A DNA stretch of 64,000 bases from the NCBI GenBank assembly GCA_009843635.1, contig VYDB01000123.1:1-64000 (forward strand), written 5' to 3'. Of this stretch, positions 1-8,678 are shown piece by piece. Made by a program: the position numbers and the translations under genes. The notes under the pieces were generated by a model. The model searched no databases, had not been told where the DNA came from, and saw only the letters and a list, made by a program, of their open reading frames with translations. The first letter of the stretch is position 1; each line of letters starts with the position of its first letter. The DNA is from Gammaproteobacteria bacterium (GTDB lineage Bacteria; Pseudomonadota; Gammaproteobacteria; Pseudomonadales; Azotimanducaceae).

Positions 1-285
1 AAAACCAACCGGAAACCTCAGCCAACCGCCGTCAGGACTTTTGAATAGCCCTGCGAGGCGGGGATCGAGCCGAAGGCTCTCTTGACAGCAAAGCCCATTC
101 CACTAATGCTTTCATTCAACAAGTGGAGACAGCCCCCCGGCTGGCCGGACGTTGCTTCGTTATCGGCGGCGCACCGCGCTGGGGCGAGCTGAGGGCTCCC
201 ATTCGCTGACCCGCTCCCGGCCCAGAAGGCCGATGAGCGGGCATCAACCAACCGCTGACCAACCCTCTAGGACCACGGACCGCTC
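1..285. other. Non-coding start of window
   Basis: I see no gene here; open frames on the minus strand have no recognisable product and run antisense to the downstream gene. A perfect TTGACA sits at 82-87, but no good -10 box follows at 16-18 nt, so I do not call a promoter. The stretch is probably the intergenic space upstream of the acyl-CoA synthetase. Confidence 0.4.
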
Positions 286-1830
286 ATGCAAAACAACCTC
301 GGACTCTTCCTGACGAAACGGGCCTTTATGTCGCCCCGCCACGACGCCTACGTCGATAGCCACTCCGGGCTGCGGCTGAACTACGACGAACTCAATCGGC
401 GCTGCAACCAGATCGCCAACGCCTTTGTGGCGGCGGGCATTCAAAAGGAGGAGCGTGTTGGCCTGTTGGTGATGAACAGCGCGGAGTTCATGGAATCCTA
501 CTTCGCGCTGGCCAAGATCGGCGCGGTCATCGTGCCGCTGAACTGGCGGCTGGTGGCGGATGAGTTGGAGTTCATCCTGAAGGACAGCGGCACCAAGCGC
601 CTGATCTACGGCGAGGAGTTCATCGACACCGTGGCGGAGTTGCACAGCCGGGGTGAGAAGACCGACATCGGCCAATGGCTGCAGGTGGAAGGCGAGCAGG
701 AGACCGCATACTTCGCCGAAAGCTACGAAGCCTTCCGGGATGCCGCCAGCGATGCGGAGCCCGAAGTCGGCGGCGCGGACGACGACATGCTCTACATCAT
801 GTACACCTCCGGCACCACTGGCCTGCCAAAGGGGGTGGTCCACACCCACAACACCGCCATCTGGGGCATCCTCACGATCGCCGCCAACGTCCACTACCGG
901 GAACGGGAGCGCTATTTGGCGGCGCTGCCCATGTTCCATGTCGGCGCCCTCACGCCGCTGGCGGTCAACGTCTATGCCGGCGCGGCCTCGATCGTCATGC
1001 GCGCCTTCGACCCGACGCTGGCCTGGCAGTTGATCGAGCGGGAGAAGATCAACTCCGGGCTGGTGGTGCCGGCCATGATGAACTTCATGCTGCAGGTGCC
1101 CAACTACCAGCGCTTCGACTCCTCCTCCCTGCGCTGGCTGATGACCGGCGCAGCACCCGTGCCAGTGGCGCTCATTCAGCAATACGCGGAGTTGGGCGTT
1201 GACGTGCGCCAGGTCTATGGCCTCACCGAATGCTGCGGCCCGGCCTGCCTGATGGACGCCGAGACCTCCCTTGTCAAACCTGCATCGACGGGCCAGGCCT
1301 TTTTCCACACCTCCGTTCGGGTAGTGGATGAAAATGGGGCAGACTGTCCCCCCGGCGTTTCCGGCGAGGTGATCGTGGCCGGCCTCCACATCATGCGCGA
1401 ATACTGGAACCGGCCCGACGCCACCGCCGAGACCATCGTCGACGGCTGGCTGTACACCGGCGATGTGGCCACCATGGACGAGGACGGCTACGTCTTCATT
1501 CAGGATCGCATCAAGGACATGATCATTTCCGGCGGCGAGAACGTCTATCCGGCGGAAATCGAAGAGGTGTTGATGACCCACCCGGACATCATTGAGGCGG
1601 CGGTGATCGGCATGGCCAGCGAAAAGTGGGGCGAAAGCCCCTTGGCCATCGTGGTCTCGAAGTCCGAGGCCCTGAGCGAAGCCGATGTGCTCAACTACTG
1701 CCAAGGCAAGCTGGCCGGGTTCAAGCTGCCCAAGAAGGCGGCCTTCGTGGCGGAAATCCCGCGCAACCCCAGCGGCAAGATCTTGAAGCGGGTGCTGCGT
1801 GAGCAATTCCCCGACCCCGCCCCTGTGTAG
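286..1830 (+). CDS. Acyl-CoA synthetase (AMP-binding, FadD-like)
   Basis: This 514-residue ATP-dependent acyl-CoA ligase of the ANL superfamily would activate a carboxylic acid through an acyl-adenylate to a CoA thioester in the cytoplasm. The P-loop YTSGTTGLPKG lies near residue 172, the conserved GWLYTGD near 386, and the C-terminal catalytic lysine motif PRNPSGKILKR close to the end. Full length for the family. The ATG is preceded by GGA-rich sequence. It lies 14 nt upstream of an APH-fold phosphotransferase, a pairing known from acyl-CoA catabolic loci. The substrate (long-chain, aromatic or other) cannot be read from the sequence. Confidence 0.9.
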   Translation: MQNNLGLFLTKRAFMSPRHDAYVDSHSGLRLNYDELNRRCNQIANAFVAAGIQKEERVGLLVMNSAEFMESYFALAKIGAVIVPLNWRLVADELEFILKDSGTKRLIYGEEFIDTVAELHSRGEKTDIGQWLQVEGEQETAYFAESYEAFRDAASDAEPEVGGADDDMLYIMYTSGTTGLPKGVVHTHNTAIWGILTIAANVHYRERERYLAALPMFHVGALTPLAVNVYAGAASIVMRAFDPTLAWQLIEREKINSGLVVPAMMNFMLQVPNYQRFDSSSLRWLMTGAAPVPVALIQQYAELGVDVRQVYGLTECCGPACLMDAETSLVKPASTGQAFFHTSVRVVDENGADCPPGVSGEVIVAGLHIMREYWNRPDATAETIVDGWLYTGDVATMDEDGYVFIQDRIKDMIISGGENVYPAEIEEVLMTHPDIIEAAVIGMASEKWGESPLAIVVSKSEALSEADVLNYCQGKLAGFKLPKKAAFVAEIPRNPSGKILKRVLREQFPDPAPV

Positions 1831-1844
1831 CGGGACGCCGGCCG

Positions 1845-2846
1845 ATGGAGCTCGATGAGCTGCGCAAGCGCCTCGGGCCGTTTTGCGAAGACAAGTACGG
1901 GGCAGGCGCCCGGGTGTTCGATGTGGTGACCATGCCCGGACACGCTGGCTTCGCCTACGGCTTCCGGGTGGAACAGGGGAATGCCGTCGAGTCCTGGTTC
2001 ATCCGCCTGCCGCCGCCCAACGTCAACTGGCGCGGCACCGCCGACGTGCTGCGGCAGGTCGCCGTGCTCAACGCCTTGGACGGCACCGATGTGCCCCATT
2101 GCTCGGTGCAGTGGTCGGGCGACGATTTGCAGTGGTTCGGCTGCCCCTACTTCGTCGTGCCCTGGCTTGAAGGGGATGTGCTGCGCATTGGTCCGGAGGA
2201 CTGGGGGGCGGCGCTGACGGACAGCCAGCTATTGGACCTGGGCACTCAAGTCATGGGGGCGTTGGCTGGCATCCATCGAGTGCCCGCACGGGAGACCCCA
2301 TACCTAGGCGAACCGGTGCCGTTTGTCGAAGACGTGCAGCGCTGGGATCGATTCTATGAGCGGGCCGCCGACCCTGAGTGCCTCAGGGATGCGCCCATCG
2401 TGCGCCAAAAGCTGCTGGATCGGATTCCCGACGATGCGCCGGTGGGCATCTTTCACGGCGACTTCCAGATCGCCAACCTGTTCTGCGCCACGGCCAGCCC
2501 CCGGCTGCTGGCCGTCATTGACTGGGAGCTCACCGGCATTGGCGCCACCCTCAATGACTTAGGCTGGATCGCCACCTTCAGCGACCGGGAAGCCTGGTCC
2601 GGCCAGCGGGGCGCCGCGCCCATGTTCTTGGACCCGCTCACGCTGATTGACCTCTACAGCGCCGCCTGCGGCCAAGCCGTCCCCGACGTCAATTGGTTCC
2701 GGGCGCTGGCCGCCTACAAGTTCGCCATCATCACCGGCTTTAACCTCAGCCTGCACCGGCGCGGCAAGCGCGTCGATCCGACTTGGGAGGAAACCGCGCT
2801 GTCGATGACCTCACTGATCGACCGAGCCAACGAACTGCTGGGTTGA
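1845..2846 (+). CDS. APH-family phosphotransferase
   Basis: A 333-residue protein with the aminoglycoside-phosphotransferase/choline-kinase fold. The catalytic loop FHGDFQIANLF is near residue 203 (Asp and Asn that position the phosphate acceptor), and the metal-binding VIDWELTGIG is near 223. It probably phosphorylates a small hydroxylated molecule or acyl-CoA intermediate, as in ACAD10/11-like systems. That role is inferred from the acyl-CoA synthetase immediately upstream, with which it probably shares a transcript. It is not a recognisable drug-resistance enzyme. It converges on fbiC. Confidence 0.85.
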   Translation: MELDELRKRLGPFCEDKYGAGARVFDVVTMPGHAGFAYGFRVEQGNAVESWFIRLPPPNVNWRGTADVLRQVAVLNALDGTDVPHCSVQWSGDDLQWFGCPYFVVPWLEGDVLRIGPEDWGAALTDSQLLDLGTQVMGALAGIHRVPARETPYLGEPVPFVEDVQRWDRFYERAADPECLRDAPIVRQKLLDRIPDDAPVGIFHGDFQIANLFCATASPRLLAVIDWELTGIGATLNDLGWIATFSDREAWSGQRGAAPMFLDPLTLIDLYSAACGQAVPDVNWFRALAAYKFAIITGFNLSLHRRGKRVDPTWEETALSMTSLIDRANELLG

Positions 2847-2867
2847 TCGGCCGGCCACGTAGTGCAC

Positions 2868-2893
2868 AGGCGCGCTGCGGCTTGCAAGCGCCT
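2868..2893. other. Inverted repeat between convergent genes
   Basis: AGGCGC at 2868-2873 is complementary to GCGCCT at 2888-2893, separated by 14 nt. It lies between the stop of the phosphotransferase and the stop of fbiC, and touches the latter. No T-run follows on either strand, so it may be a weak bidirectional hairpin rather than a proper intrinsic terminator. Confidence 0.3.
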
Positions 2894-5363
2894 AAGTCAC
2901 TTCCACGGATTCGATCAGTCCTGGACGCAGCAGGGGCGCTTTGCGCTTGCGTTCGTACTTGCGGGCAGGCGTGTTGATGATCTCGGCAAGCTCTCCCGCC
3001 CGGCGCCCCGCCTCGATGCGTTCCTCGTTGACTTCGCCGTAGAGGGTGGTGCGCTGGCGCGGCTTGCGGCCTGCAGCTTCGATCATGGCCACCATTTGCT
3101 GGGGCGAGGTTTCCTGCCCGTGGGTGGTGCCTGCGGCGCGGCTGATGCTTTCGTTCATCAGCGTGCCGCCCAAGTCGTTGCAGCCGGCGTTAAGGCAGGC
3201 GATAACGCCCTTGTGACCCATTTTCACCCAACTGGCCTGGATGTTGGTGATGTGCGGGTGCAGGGCCAGGCGGGCGACGGCGTGCATCAGCACGGCCTCG
3301 CGGAACGTGGGGCCCTTTCGGGCCCGGCCCTTCAGGTACATCGGCGCCTCCATGTGGACGAAGGGCAGGGGCACGAACTCGGTGAAGCCGCCGGTTTTGG
3401 CCTGCAGGTCGCGCACCCGGATCAGGTGCCGCGCCCAGTGCTGCGGCCCTTCGGCATGGCCGTACATGATGGTGGCCGTGGTCCTGAACCCCACGCCGTG
3501 GGCAGCCTCCATCACCTCCAGCCACTGGGCGGTGTTGATCTTGTCCGGGCAGATGACGGCGCGGACCTCATCGTCGAGAATCTCCGCCGCGGTGCCCGGC
3601 AAGGTGCCGAGGCCTGCCGATTTAAGCCGTTGCAAGTAGGTCGGCAGGTCCAAGCTCAGGGTGGCGGCGCCCTGCCAAACCTCCAAAGGTGAAAAGGCAT
3701 GGATGTGCATGTCCGGCACCGCCGCCTGCACCGCGTGGAGAATGCCGATGTAGGTCTCACCGGTGTATTCGGGATGGATGCCACCCTGCATGCACACTTC
3801 CGTGCCGCCCCGGCTCCAGGCCTCCTCGGTGCGCCGTTGAATCTCCTCGTGGGAAAGGTCGTAGGGCCGGCCGCGCAGGTTTTCCGACAGCTTGCCCTTG
3901 GAGAAAGCGCAGAACTGGCATTTGAAGTAGCAGATGTTGGTGTAGTTGATGTTGCGGTTGACGACGAAGCTCACGGTGTCGCCGTTGACCTCGGCGCGCA
4001 GGCGGTCAGCGGCTTGCGCCACGGCGGCGAAATCGTCGTCCCGCGCCTGAAACAGCCGCACGATCTCCGCTTCCGTAAGCCCTTGGGCGGCGACTGCCTT
4101 GGCCAAGATGGCGGCGACATCGCTGGCCATCCGACCCGGCGTGGCGCTGATGGCGGCGAGCTCCGCTTCGGGCGGGTCAAGCTGCTCCCCCGGCGACCAG
4201 CCGTCGGTGCGCGGAAAGCCATCCGCGTCCACTAAGTCGAGCACCGCTTGGCGCAGTTCCGGGGCAACCCAGGTTTCAACATCCTGCGCGTAAGCCGGAT
4301 AGATGGTCGCCCGCTCATGCAGTTGCTTGCCCGCCGCGGCGGTTTCCCGGGCCAGTTCGTCCAAGTGCGGCCATGGCGCTTCGGGATTCACGAAGTCCGG
4401 GGTCAGCGGCGAGACGCCGCCCCAGTCGTTGATGCCCGCATCGACAATTTGCGGCAGCACGCCGGGGCTCAGGTTGGGCGGCGCCTGGACGCTCATGGCC
4501 GGGCCGAAAATCAGCCGCGCCATGGCGATGGTCCAGAGCAGCTCGTTCAGGTCCGGCTCCGGCGCCTGCGCCATCTTGGTTTCCGGCTTGGCACGGAAGT
4601 TCTGGACGATGATCTCCTGGATGTGGCCGTGCCGGTCCTGCACGGCGCGGATGGCGAGCAGGGATTCGATGCGCTCCAAGCGCGTCTCGCCGATGCCGAT
4701 CAGAATGCCGGTGGTAAAGGGAATCTTCGCCCGACCGGCATCCTCCAGGGTTTGCAGCCGCACGGCGGGCACCTTGTCTGGCGAGCCGTAGTGCGGCATG
4801 CCCTTCTCGGAGAGCCGGTCCGCCGCCGACTCCAGCATGATGCCCATCGACGGCGATACGGAGCGCATGTGCGCCAACTCGTCCGGCGTCATGTTGCCGG
4901 GATTCAAATGGGGCAGCAGGCCAGTTTCCCGATGCACGGCCTCGGCCGCGTGGCGCAGGTAGCTCAAGGTGGAGTCGAAGCCGAGGGCAGCCAGCCCCTC
5001 GCGAGCCGCCTTGTAGCGCAGTTCCGGCTTCTCGCCCAAGGTGAACAGGGCTTCCTTGCAGCCCATCGCCGCGCCGTGGCGGGCGGTGTCGAGCACTTCG
5101 TCGATGGTCATGTAGGGCGCCTTCACCCGCCGTGGCACTTGGGCGAAGGTGCAGTAGTGGCAGACATCCCTGCACAGGTGGGTGAGGGGAATGAAAACCT
5201 TGCGCGAATAGGTGACGACATTGCGAAAGCCCTCGTCGCGCAGCGTTGCAGCGACTTCCGCGAGCGCTCGGGTGTCCTGCCAGGCGGCCAGCCGCAAGGC
5301 CTCGGCGTCGGTTAGCCGACTGCCTTGGCGGGCCTTGTCGAGGGCTTGTTCGGAGCTGGCCAT
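2892..5363 (-). CDS. fbiC: FO synthase FbiC (CofG-CofH fusion)
   Basis: An 823-residue fusion of two radical-SAM enzymes that joins tyrosine and 5-amino-6-ribitylamino-uracil into FO, the deazaflavin chromophore of F420. The N-terminal CofG half has C64-x3-C68-x2-C71 in LCRDVCHYC; the C-terminal CofH half has the second triad at C478, C482 and C485 in NICYFKCQFC. Both clusters are intact, and the length matches actinobacterial FbiC. It is the last gene of the F420 operon, 35 nt after cofC. Fused FbiC is the usual actinobacterial arrangement, while archaea and cyanobacteria mostly keep separate subunits, so transfer from an actinobacterium-like source is possible. Confidence 0.95.
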   Translation of the reverse strand: MASSEQALDKARQGSRLTDAEALRLAAWQDTRALAEVAATLRDEGFRNVVTYSRKVFIPLTHLCRDVCHYCTFAQVPRRVKAPYMTIDEVLDTARHGAAMGCKEALFTLGEKPELRYKAAREGLAALGFDSTLSYLRHAAEAVHRETGLLPHLNPGNMTPDELAHMRSVSPSMGIMLESAADRLSEKGMPHYGSPDKVPAVRLQTLEDAGRAKIPFTTGILIGIGETRLERIESLLAIRAVQDRHGHIQEIIVQNFRAKPETKMAQAPEPDLNELLWTIAMARLIFGPAMSVQAPPNLSPGVLPQIVDAGINDWGGVSPLTPDFVNPEAPWPHLDELARETAAAGKQLHERATIYPAYAQDVETWVAPELRQAVLDLVDADGFPRTDGWSPGEQLDPPEAELAAISATPGRMASDVAAILAKAVAAQGLTEAEIVRLFQARDDDFAAVAQAADRLRAEVNGDTVSFVVNRNINYTNICYFKCQFCAFSKGKLSENLRGRPYDLSHEEIQRRTEEAWSRGGTEVCMQGGIHPEYTGETYIGILHAVQAAVPDMHIHAFSPLEVWQGAATLSLDLPTYLQRLKSAGLGTLPGTAAEILDDEVRAVICPDKINTAQWLEVMEAAHGVGFRTTATIMYGHAEGPQHWARHLIRVRDLQAKTGGFTEFVPLPFVHMEAPMYLKGRARKGPTFREAVLMHAVARLALHPHITNIQASWVKMGHKGVIACLNAGCNDLGGTLMNESISRAAGTTHGQETSPQQMVAMIEAAGRKPRQRTTLYGEVNEERIEAGRRAGELAEIINTPARKYERKRKAPLLRPGLIESVEVT

Positions 5364-5398
5364 TTCAAGTCCTTGGCGCTTGGTTGTGCGCCCGGCTT

Positions 5399-6061
5399 CT
5401 AGGGCGCTTCATTATCAACACCTGCGAGCCGTTCGGCTATACCCGATTTTTGCAGGTAAATGCCGGTCTGGCTGCTCGGGCCTTGACGCAGCAACTGAAG
5501 CAGGTCAGCCGGCGTGTCGATGTCCAAGGCGAGGCCGGAGCCGTCTGCCACTTGCAGCCCCAACCCCGCCCGCCGGGCGTGTTCGGCGTGGGCGTTGAAG
5601 CTCTTGCCGTCAAAGACAAAGGGGATCGCGTCCGGCGGGGTGCAGATCATGCCATTGGTGCCGATTCGCTCCGCGTCCGGCAGCAGCGTGACGCCTTGAT
5701 GCGCGGCGATTATGCCATCGGTTTCGGTGGGATCGATCAGCGGGGCGTCGGCATGCACGATGAAGATGCTGCGGGCGCCGAGTTCCGCCACCGCATGGTC
5801 CCGGGCTTGGTTCAGCGCTTGGGGCAGGTTGGCTTCGGCACTCTCGGCAAACTGGCGGAGTCCAAAGGCCTCCGCCAAAGCGTTGGCCTCCGGGGCGCGG
5901 GAAACCAGCAGGATGCCGTAGAGCTGCTGGCAGCGGGACAGGGCTGAGAGCACGTCCCGCGCCATTGCCAGCATGAGCGCCTTCCGTTCCGGGGCGCTCA
6001 GGACGCTGGCCAAGCGCTTTTTCGCTTGGTCGAAGCGCTTGATGGGAACAATGGCCCACAT
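5399..6061 (-). CDS. cofC: 2-phospho-L-lactate guanylyltransferase (CofC/FbiD)
   Basis: A 220-residue nucleotidyltransferase that activates a three-carbon phosphate (2-phospholactate, phosphoenolpyruvate or 3-phosphoglycerate) with GTP for F420 side-chain synthesis. The N-terminus WAIVPIKRFDQAKKRL is the family signature, and HADAPLIDP near residue 125 is the metal-binding region. Its ATG overlaps the cofD stop in a TGATG junction, so translation is coupled. Which C3 substrate it prefers cannot be decided by eye. Confidence 0.9.
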   Translation of the reverse strand: MWAIVPIKRFDQAKKRLASVLSAPERKALMLAMARDVLSALSRCQQLYGILLVSRAPEANALAEAFGLRQFAESAEANLPQALNQARDHAVAELGARSIFIVHADAPLIDPTETDGIIAAHQGVTLLPDAERIGTNGMICTPPDAIPFVFDGKSFNAHAEHARRAGLGLQVADGSGLALDIDTPADLLQLLRQGPSSQTGIYLQKSGIAERLAGVDNEAP

Positions 6062-6999
6062 CAGCTAGCCCCTTTGCCCAAGGCCTTGATGAAATCAAGG
6101 GCCTCCGCCGCCAAGCGCTCCCGGTCCTCAAGCGTCACCATCAGGGATTGCGCCACCCGGGTCGGCATGGCCAAGGTGCCGTCCAAGGCGGCGTCCTGTT
6201 GGTCAAGAATGAAGCCGTCGAGGAAGCCGGCGTAGTGTTCGGCCACTTGGTCGGCGGTGGCGGGCACCCCGAGCTCGCCCATCATCTTGGCGGTCGGCCC
6301 CTTGATGGCGGCCCCGCCGACGATTGGCGAGACCGCCACCAAGGGGGCGCCGCTGGCTTTCAAGGCTTCCTTAAGTCCCGGCACCGCGAGTATGGGATCG
6401 ACGGAGACGAAGGGGTTGGAGGGGCAGATGATGATGCCGTCGCAGCCATCGAGGTGAGTGGCCAATTCCGGGCTGGGCACGGCGTCCTCAGCGCCGGCGA
6501 ACTCGAAGCCGGTCACTGCGGGCTCGCAGCGGTCGCGCACGAAGTAGTGCTGAAACGCCATGGGACCGCTGGCGGTATGGACCTGGGTGCGCACCGGATC
6601 ATCGCTCATCGGAATGATGGGTTGCCGAACGCCGAGGCTGGCGGCGATGCGCCGGGTGGCTTGGGTGAGGGTGGCGCCTTCCTTAAGCATCCCGGTGCGC
6701 GTGACGTGCAGCGCCAAGTCCCGGTCGCCGAGCCGGAACCAAGTTTCCCCGCCCAGCTCACCCAAGGCGGCCATGAATTGCCAGCTCTCGTCCTTGCGCC
6801 CCCAACCGGCTTCCGGGTTGCTCAATCCCGCCAGCGTGTAGGTGAGCGTGTCCATGTCCGGCGAGATGTGCAGGCCGAGGTGCTCGAAGTCGTCACCCGT
6901 GTTGACGACAAAGGCGATCTCGTCCGCAGCTAGGATCCGGGCCAGCCCCAACGCCAGCTTGGCGCCGCCGATGCCGCCGGTGAGCGCGACATAGTGCAT
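6061..6999 (-). CDS. cofD: 2-phospho-L-lactate transferase (CofD/FbiA)
   Basis: A 312-residue enzyme that transfers the phospholactyl-type moiety from the CofC product to FO, giving F420-0 or its dehydro form. The start GGIGGAKLALGLARIL is the nucleotide-binding signature; IIICPSNPFVSVDPIL near residue 197 and SPIVGGAAIKGP near 233 are conserved family blocks. It overlaps cofE upstream and cofC downstream by single-base TGATG junctions, so the three form one translation-coupled unit. Confidence 0.93.
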   Translation of the reverse strand: MHYVALTGGIGGAKLALGLARILAADEIAFVVNTGDDFEHLGLHISPDMDTLTYTLAGLSNPEAGWGRKDESWQFMAALGELGGETWFRLGDRDLALHVTRTGMLKEGATLTQATRRIAASLGVRQPIIPMSDDPVRTQVHTASGPMAFQHYFVRDRCEPAVTGFEFAGAEDAVPSPELATHLDGCDGIIICPSNPFVSVDPILAVPGLKEALKASGAPLVAVSPIVGGAAIKGPTAKMMGELGVPATADQVAEHYAGFLDGFILDQQDAALDGTLAMPTRVAQSLMVTLEDRERLAAEALDFIKALGKGAS

Positions 7000-7763
7000 C
7001 AGCGGAACAGATCCTCATCAAGCGGGCGCACGATCTTGCTGGCCGTCTCCCGGCTGCATTGCGTTGGGAGGCCCTTGGCCAGCACGAGCGGAACGCGTTC
7101 GGTGGTCTCGCCCATCAGCAAGGTGGCGGCCGCGGCGATGGCGTCGGCCCGATTGATGAGCGTGACCTTGAGCTCGCGCCCAAAGAGGTCTGCGCCGCCG
7201 CGATGATCGTCGAGCACCTCGATGCCCGCCGCGCCAATGGCCACGCCCACGGTGCCCAAGCGCCAGGGCCGATTGTGGCTGTCCGTGATGAGCACGCCCG
7301 CATTCACGCCGGTCAGCTCGGCCAAGCGGCTGCGCAGCGCCGCCGCCGAGCGGTCTGGATCGACCGGCAGCAGCAGCGCCTGCTCACCGCCGCCATGATC
7401 GATGTTTGACTGGTCGATGCCGGCGTTGGCGCACACCAGCCCCAGCCGGTGGCGGACGATCAAAATGCCCGGGCGTTGGCGCAGCACCTCGGTTGATTCG
7501 TCGAGAATAAGCTGGACCAAGCGTGGATCCTTGTCCGTTTCAGCGCCAAGGCTGATGGCCTGTGCTGAAGGATTCACGTCATCGAGATCGACTTGCCGCC
7601 CTTCCGCCTTGGACACAATCTTTTGAGCGACGCAAACCACGTCGCCGCCTTCGAGCTTGAGGCCGGCCCGGTCCACGGCATTCGCCACCAGCACCGCCAA
7701 ATCGTCGCCGGCTTGGATCATGGGCAGACCCGGAACCGGCGCCAAATGCAGTGCAGCGGTCAT
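6999..7763 (-). CDS. cofE: F420-0:gamma-glutamyl ligase (CofE)
   Basis: A 254-residue GTP-dependent ligase that adds gamma-linked glutamates to F420-0. The ATG at 7763 (MTAALHLAP) was chosen because residues upstream of it in the frame are low-complexity and overlap the previous gene. Conserved segments include CVAQKIVSKAEG, CANAGIDQSN and DSHNRPWRLGTVGVAIG. It is a single-domain protein: it lacks the C-terminal nitroreductase-like domain that actinobacterial FbiB uses to reduce dehydro-F420-0. Its 5' end is partly duplicated just upstream. Confidence 0.92.
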   Translation of the reverse strand: MTAALHLAPVPGLPMIQAGDDLAVLVANAVDRAGLKLEGGDVVCVAQKIVSKAEGRQVDLDDVNPSAQAISLGAETDKDPRLVQLILDESTEVLRQRPGILIVRHRLGLVCANAGIDQSNIDHGGGEQALLLPVDPDRSAAALRSRLAELTGVNAGVLITDSHNRPWRLGTVGVAIGAAGIEVLDDHRGGADLFGRELKVTLINRADAIAAAATLLMGETTERVPLVLAKGLPTQCSRETASKIVRPLDEDLFR

Positions 7764-7819
7764 GAGTGGCTGTCCGAGGTGCCGAGCGGCGTCAAGTGCA
7801 GGGCGGTGGCCATCAGTGG
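7738..7819 (-). repeat. 50-bp tandem duplication at npdG/cofE junction
   Basis: Bases 7738-7769 and 7788-7819 are near-copies with a 50-bp offset; about three quarters of the 26 coding bases after each ATG match. Each copy reads, on the minus strand, CCACT(G/C)ATG followed by codons for M(A/T)(T/A)ALHL(T/A)P. The inner copy is the real start of cofE; the outer one begins the mini-ORF at 7813. The tail of the mini-ORF (LGTSDSHS) also resembles the end of NpdG (VGQSDH). Confidence 0.6.
7760..7813 (-). CDS. 17-residue coupling mini-ORF between npdG and cofE
   Basis: The frame encodes MATALHLTPLGTSDSHS. Its ATG overlaps the npdG stop (TGATG) and its TGA overlaps the cofE start (ATGA), so ribosomes leaving npdG could pass through it into cofE. 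It arose from the tandem duplication of the junction. It is either a fossil or a bridge that keeps translational coupling; the peptide itself is unlikely to have a function. Confidence 0.35.
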   Translation of the reverse strand: MATALHLTPLGTSDSHS

Positions 7820-8490
7820 TCGGACTGGCCGACGATCTTGATGCCGGAGTGGGAGATGTCGTGGCGGCGATTGATTTGGATGAGAATGGAAGTGAGCGCC
7901 TCGGCGGCTGCTGAATTCTCGATCGGCCCAGCATGCCAGCCGGTCATGCCCGCTTCCTCGGTGAGCTGCATCACCTTGTCCCGAGCCGCCTTCTTGTTGC
8001 CGGCAATGAGCACGTCGCATTCGATTCGCACGTCTTCCTGCAGCAGATGGGCAGCGACGTTCTGATAGGCAGTGACCACCATGACCTCGTCGCCGAGCAG
8101 GTCCTGGGCCCGCTTGCCGGCACTACCTTCCGAGGGCAACTGCACGGTGCCCACCTTGGGTGGCACCAGGGGCACGGTGACGTCGATGAGAATCTTGCCT
8201 GCCAGTGCGGCCTTGACCCCGGCCAGGGTTGAGAGCTGATGCTCGGCCGGCACGGTGAGCACCACGATGTCACCGGCCGCCGCCGCATCGGCGTTCTCCA
8301 TGGGCACCGCGGGCGTGTCCGGGCTGATGGCATGCAGGTTGGCCACCGCCCGCTCGGCCTTCGGCAGCGTCCGCGAACCGATGATGATCCGATAACCGGC
8401 CTTCGACCAGCGAATGGCGAGGCCGGTGCCGAGGTCCCCCGTGCCGCCGAGGATGGCAATGGTTTCCCTGTCGTTCTCGATTTGTGACAT
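7813..8490 (-). CDS. npdG: NADPH:F420 oxidoreductase (Fno/NpdG)
   Basis: A 225-residue Rossmann enzyme that moves hydride between NADP(H) and F420. The N-terminal dinucleotide motif ILGGTGDLGTGLA starts near residue 14, and GSRTLPKAERA near 38 fits NADP phosphate binding. It is the first gene of the F420 operon, divergent from the pilus locus. The 190-base spacer has CATAAT about 45 nt upstream of the start but no convincing -35, so I do not call its promoter. As NADPH is the main cytosolic reductant, this gene would supply reduced F420 to LLM enzymes such as those at 18872 and 23147. Confidence 0.9.
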   Translation of the reverse strand: MSQIENDRETIAILGGTGDLGTGLAIRWSKAGYRIIIGSRTLPKAERAVANLHAISPDTPAVPMENADAAAAGDIVVLTVPAEHQLSTLAGVKAALAGKILIDVTVPLVPPKVGTVQLPSEGSAGKRAQDLLGDEVMVVTAYQNVAAHLLQEDVRIECDVLIAGNKKAARDKVMQLTEEAGMTGWHAGPIENSAAAEALTSILIQINRRHDISHSGIKIVGQSDH

Positions 8491-8604
8491 AAGCGCTTCC
8501 CAAAAGCCCCTTCAAAAAGGGTGCGATTATGAAGGCAAATGCCCGCGAGGCGTTATTGTTGAGACCCGACGGTGTTGAGAAAGTACGGTGTTGGCGCGTT
8601 GGCG

Positions 8605-8633
8605 TTGACGAGTTTGGGCAACACTGTTAGCTT
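8605..8633 (+). promoter_or_regulatory. Possible sigma70 promoter of pilus operon
   Basis: TTGACG at 8605-8610, a 17-nt spacer and TAGCTT at 8628-8633, about 45 nt ahead of the first pilus gene. The -35 is good and the -10 is poor (3 of 6). Confidence 0.3.
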
Positions 8634-8678
8634 GTAATTGGTCATTGGAAATAAGCCTTGGGATTGGTGAAACGCGCA

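Noticed and set aside
82-110. Promoter with perfect TTGACA upstream of the first gene
   Set aside because: At 16-18 nt spacing only TAATGC, AATGCT or similar occurs, which are poor -10 boxes, and the gene starts about 175 nt further on.
244-1806. A 520-codon minus-strand open frame antisense to the acyl-CoA synthetase
   Set aside because: Its translation is rich in His, Arg, Gly and Val with no domain, as expected for the complement of a GC-rich gene; the plus-strand frame has clear ANL motifs. Many other long antisense frames in the window were dropped for the same reason.
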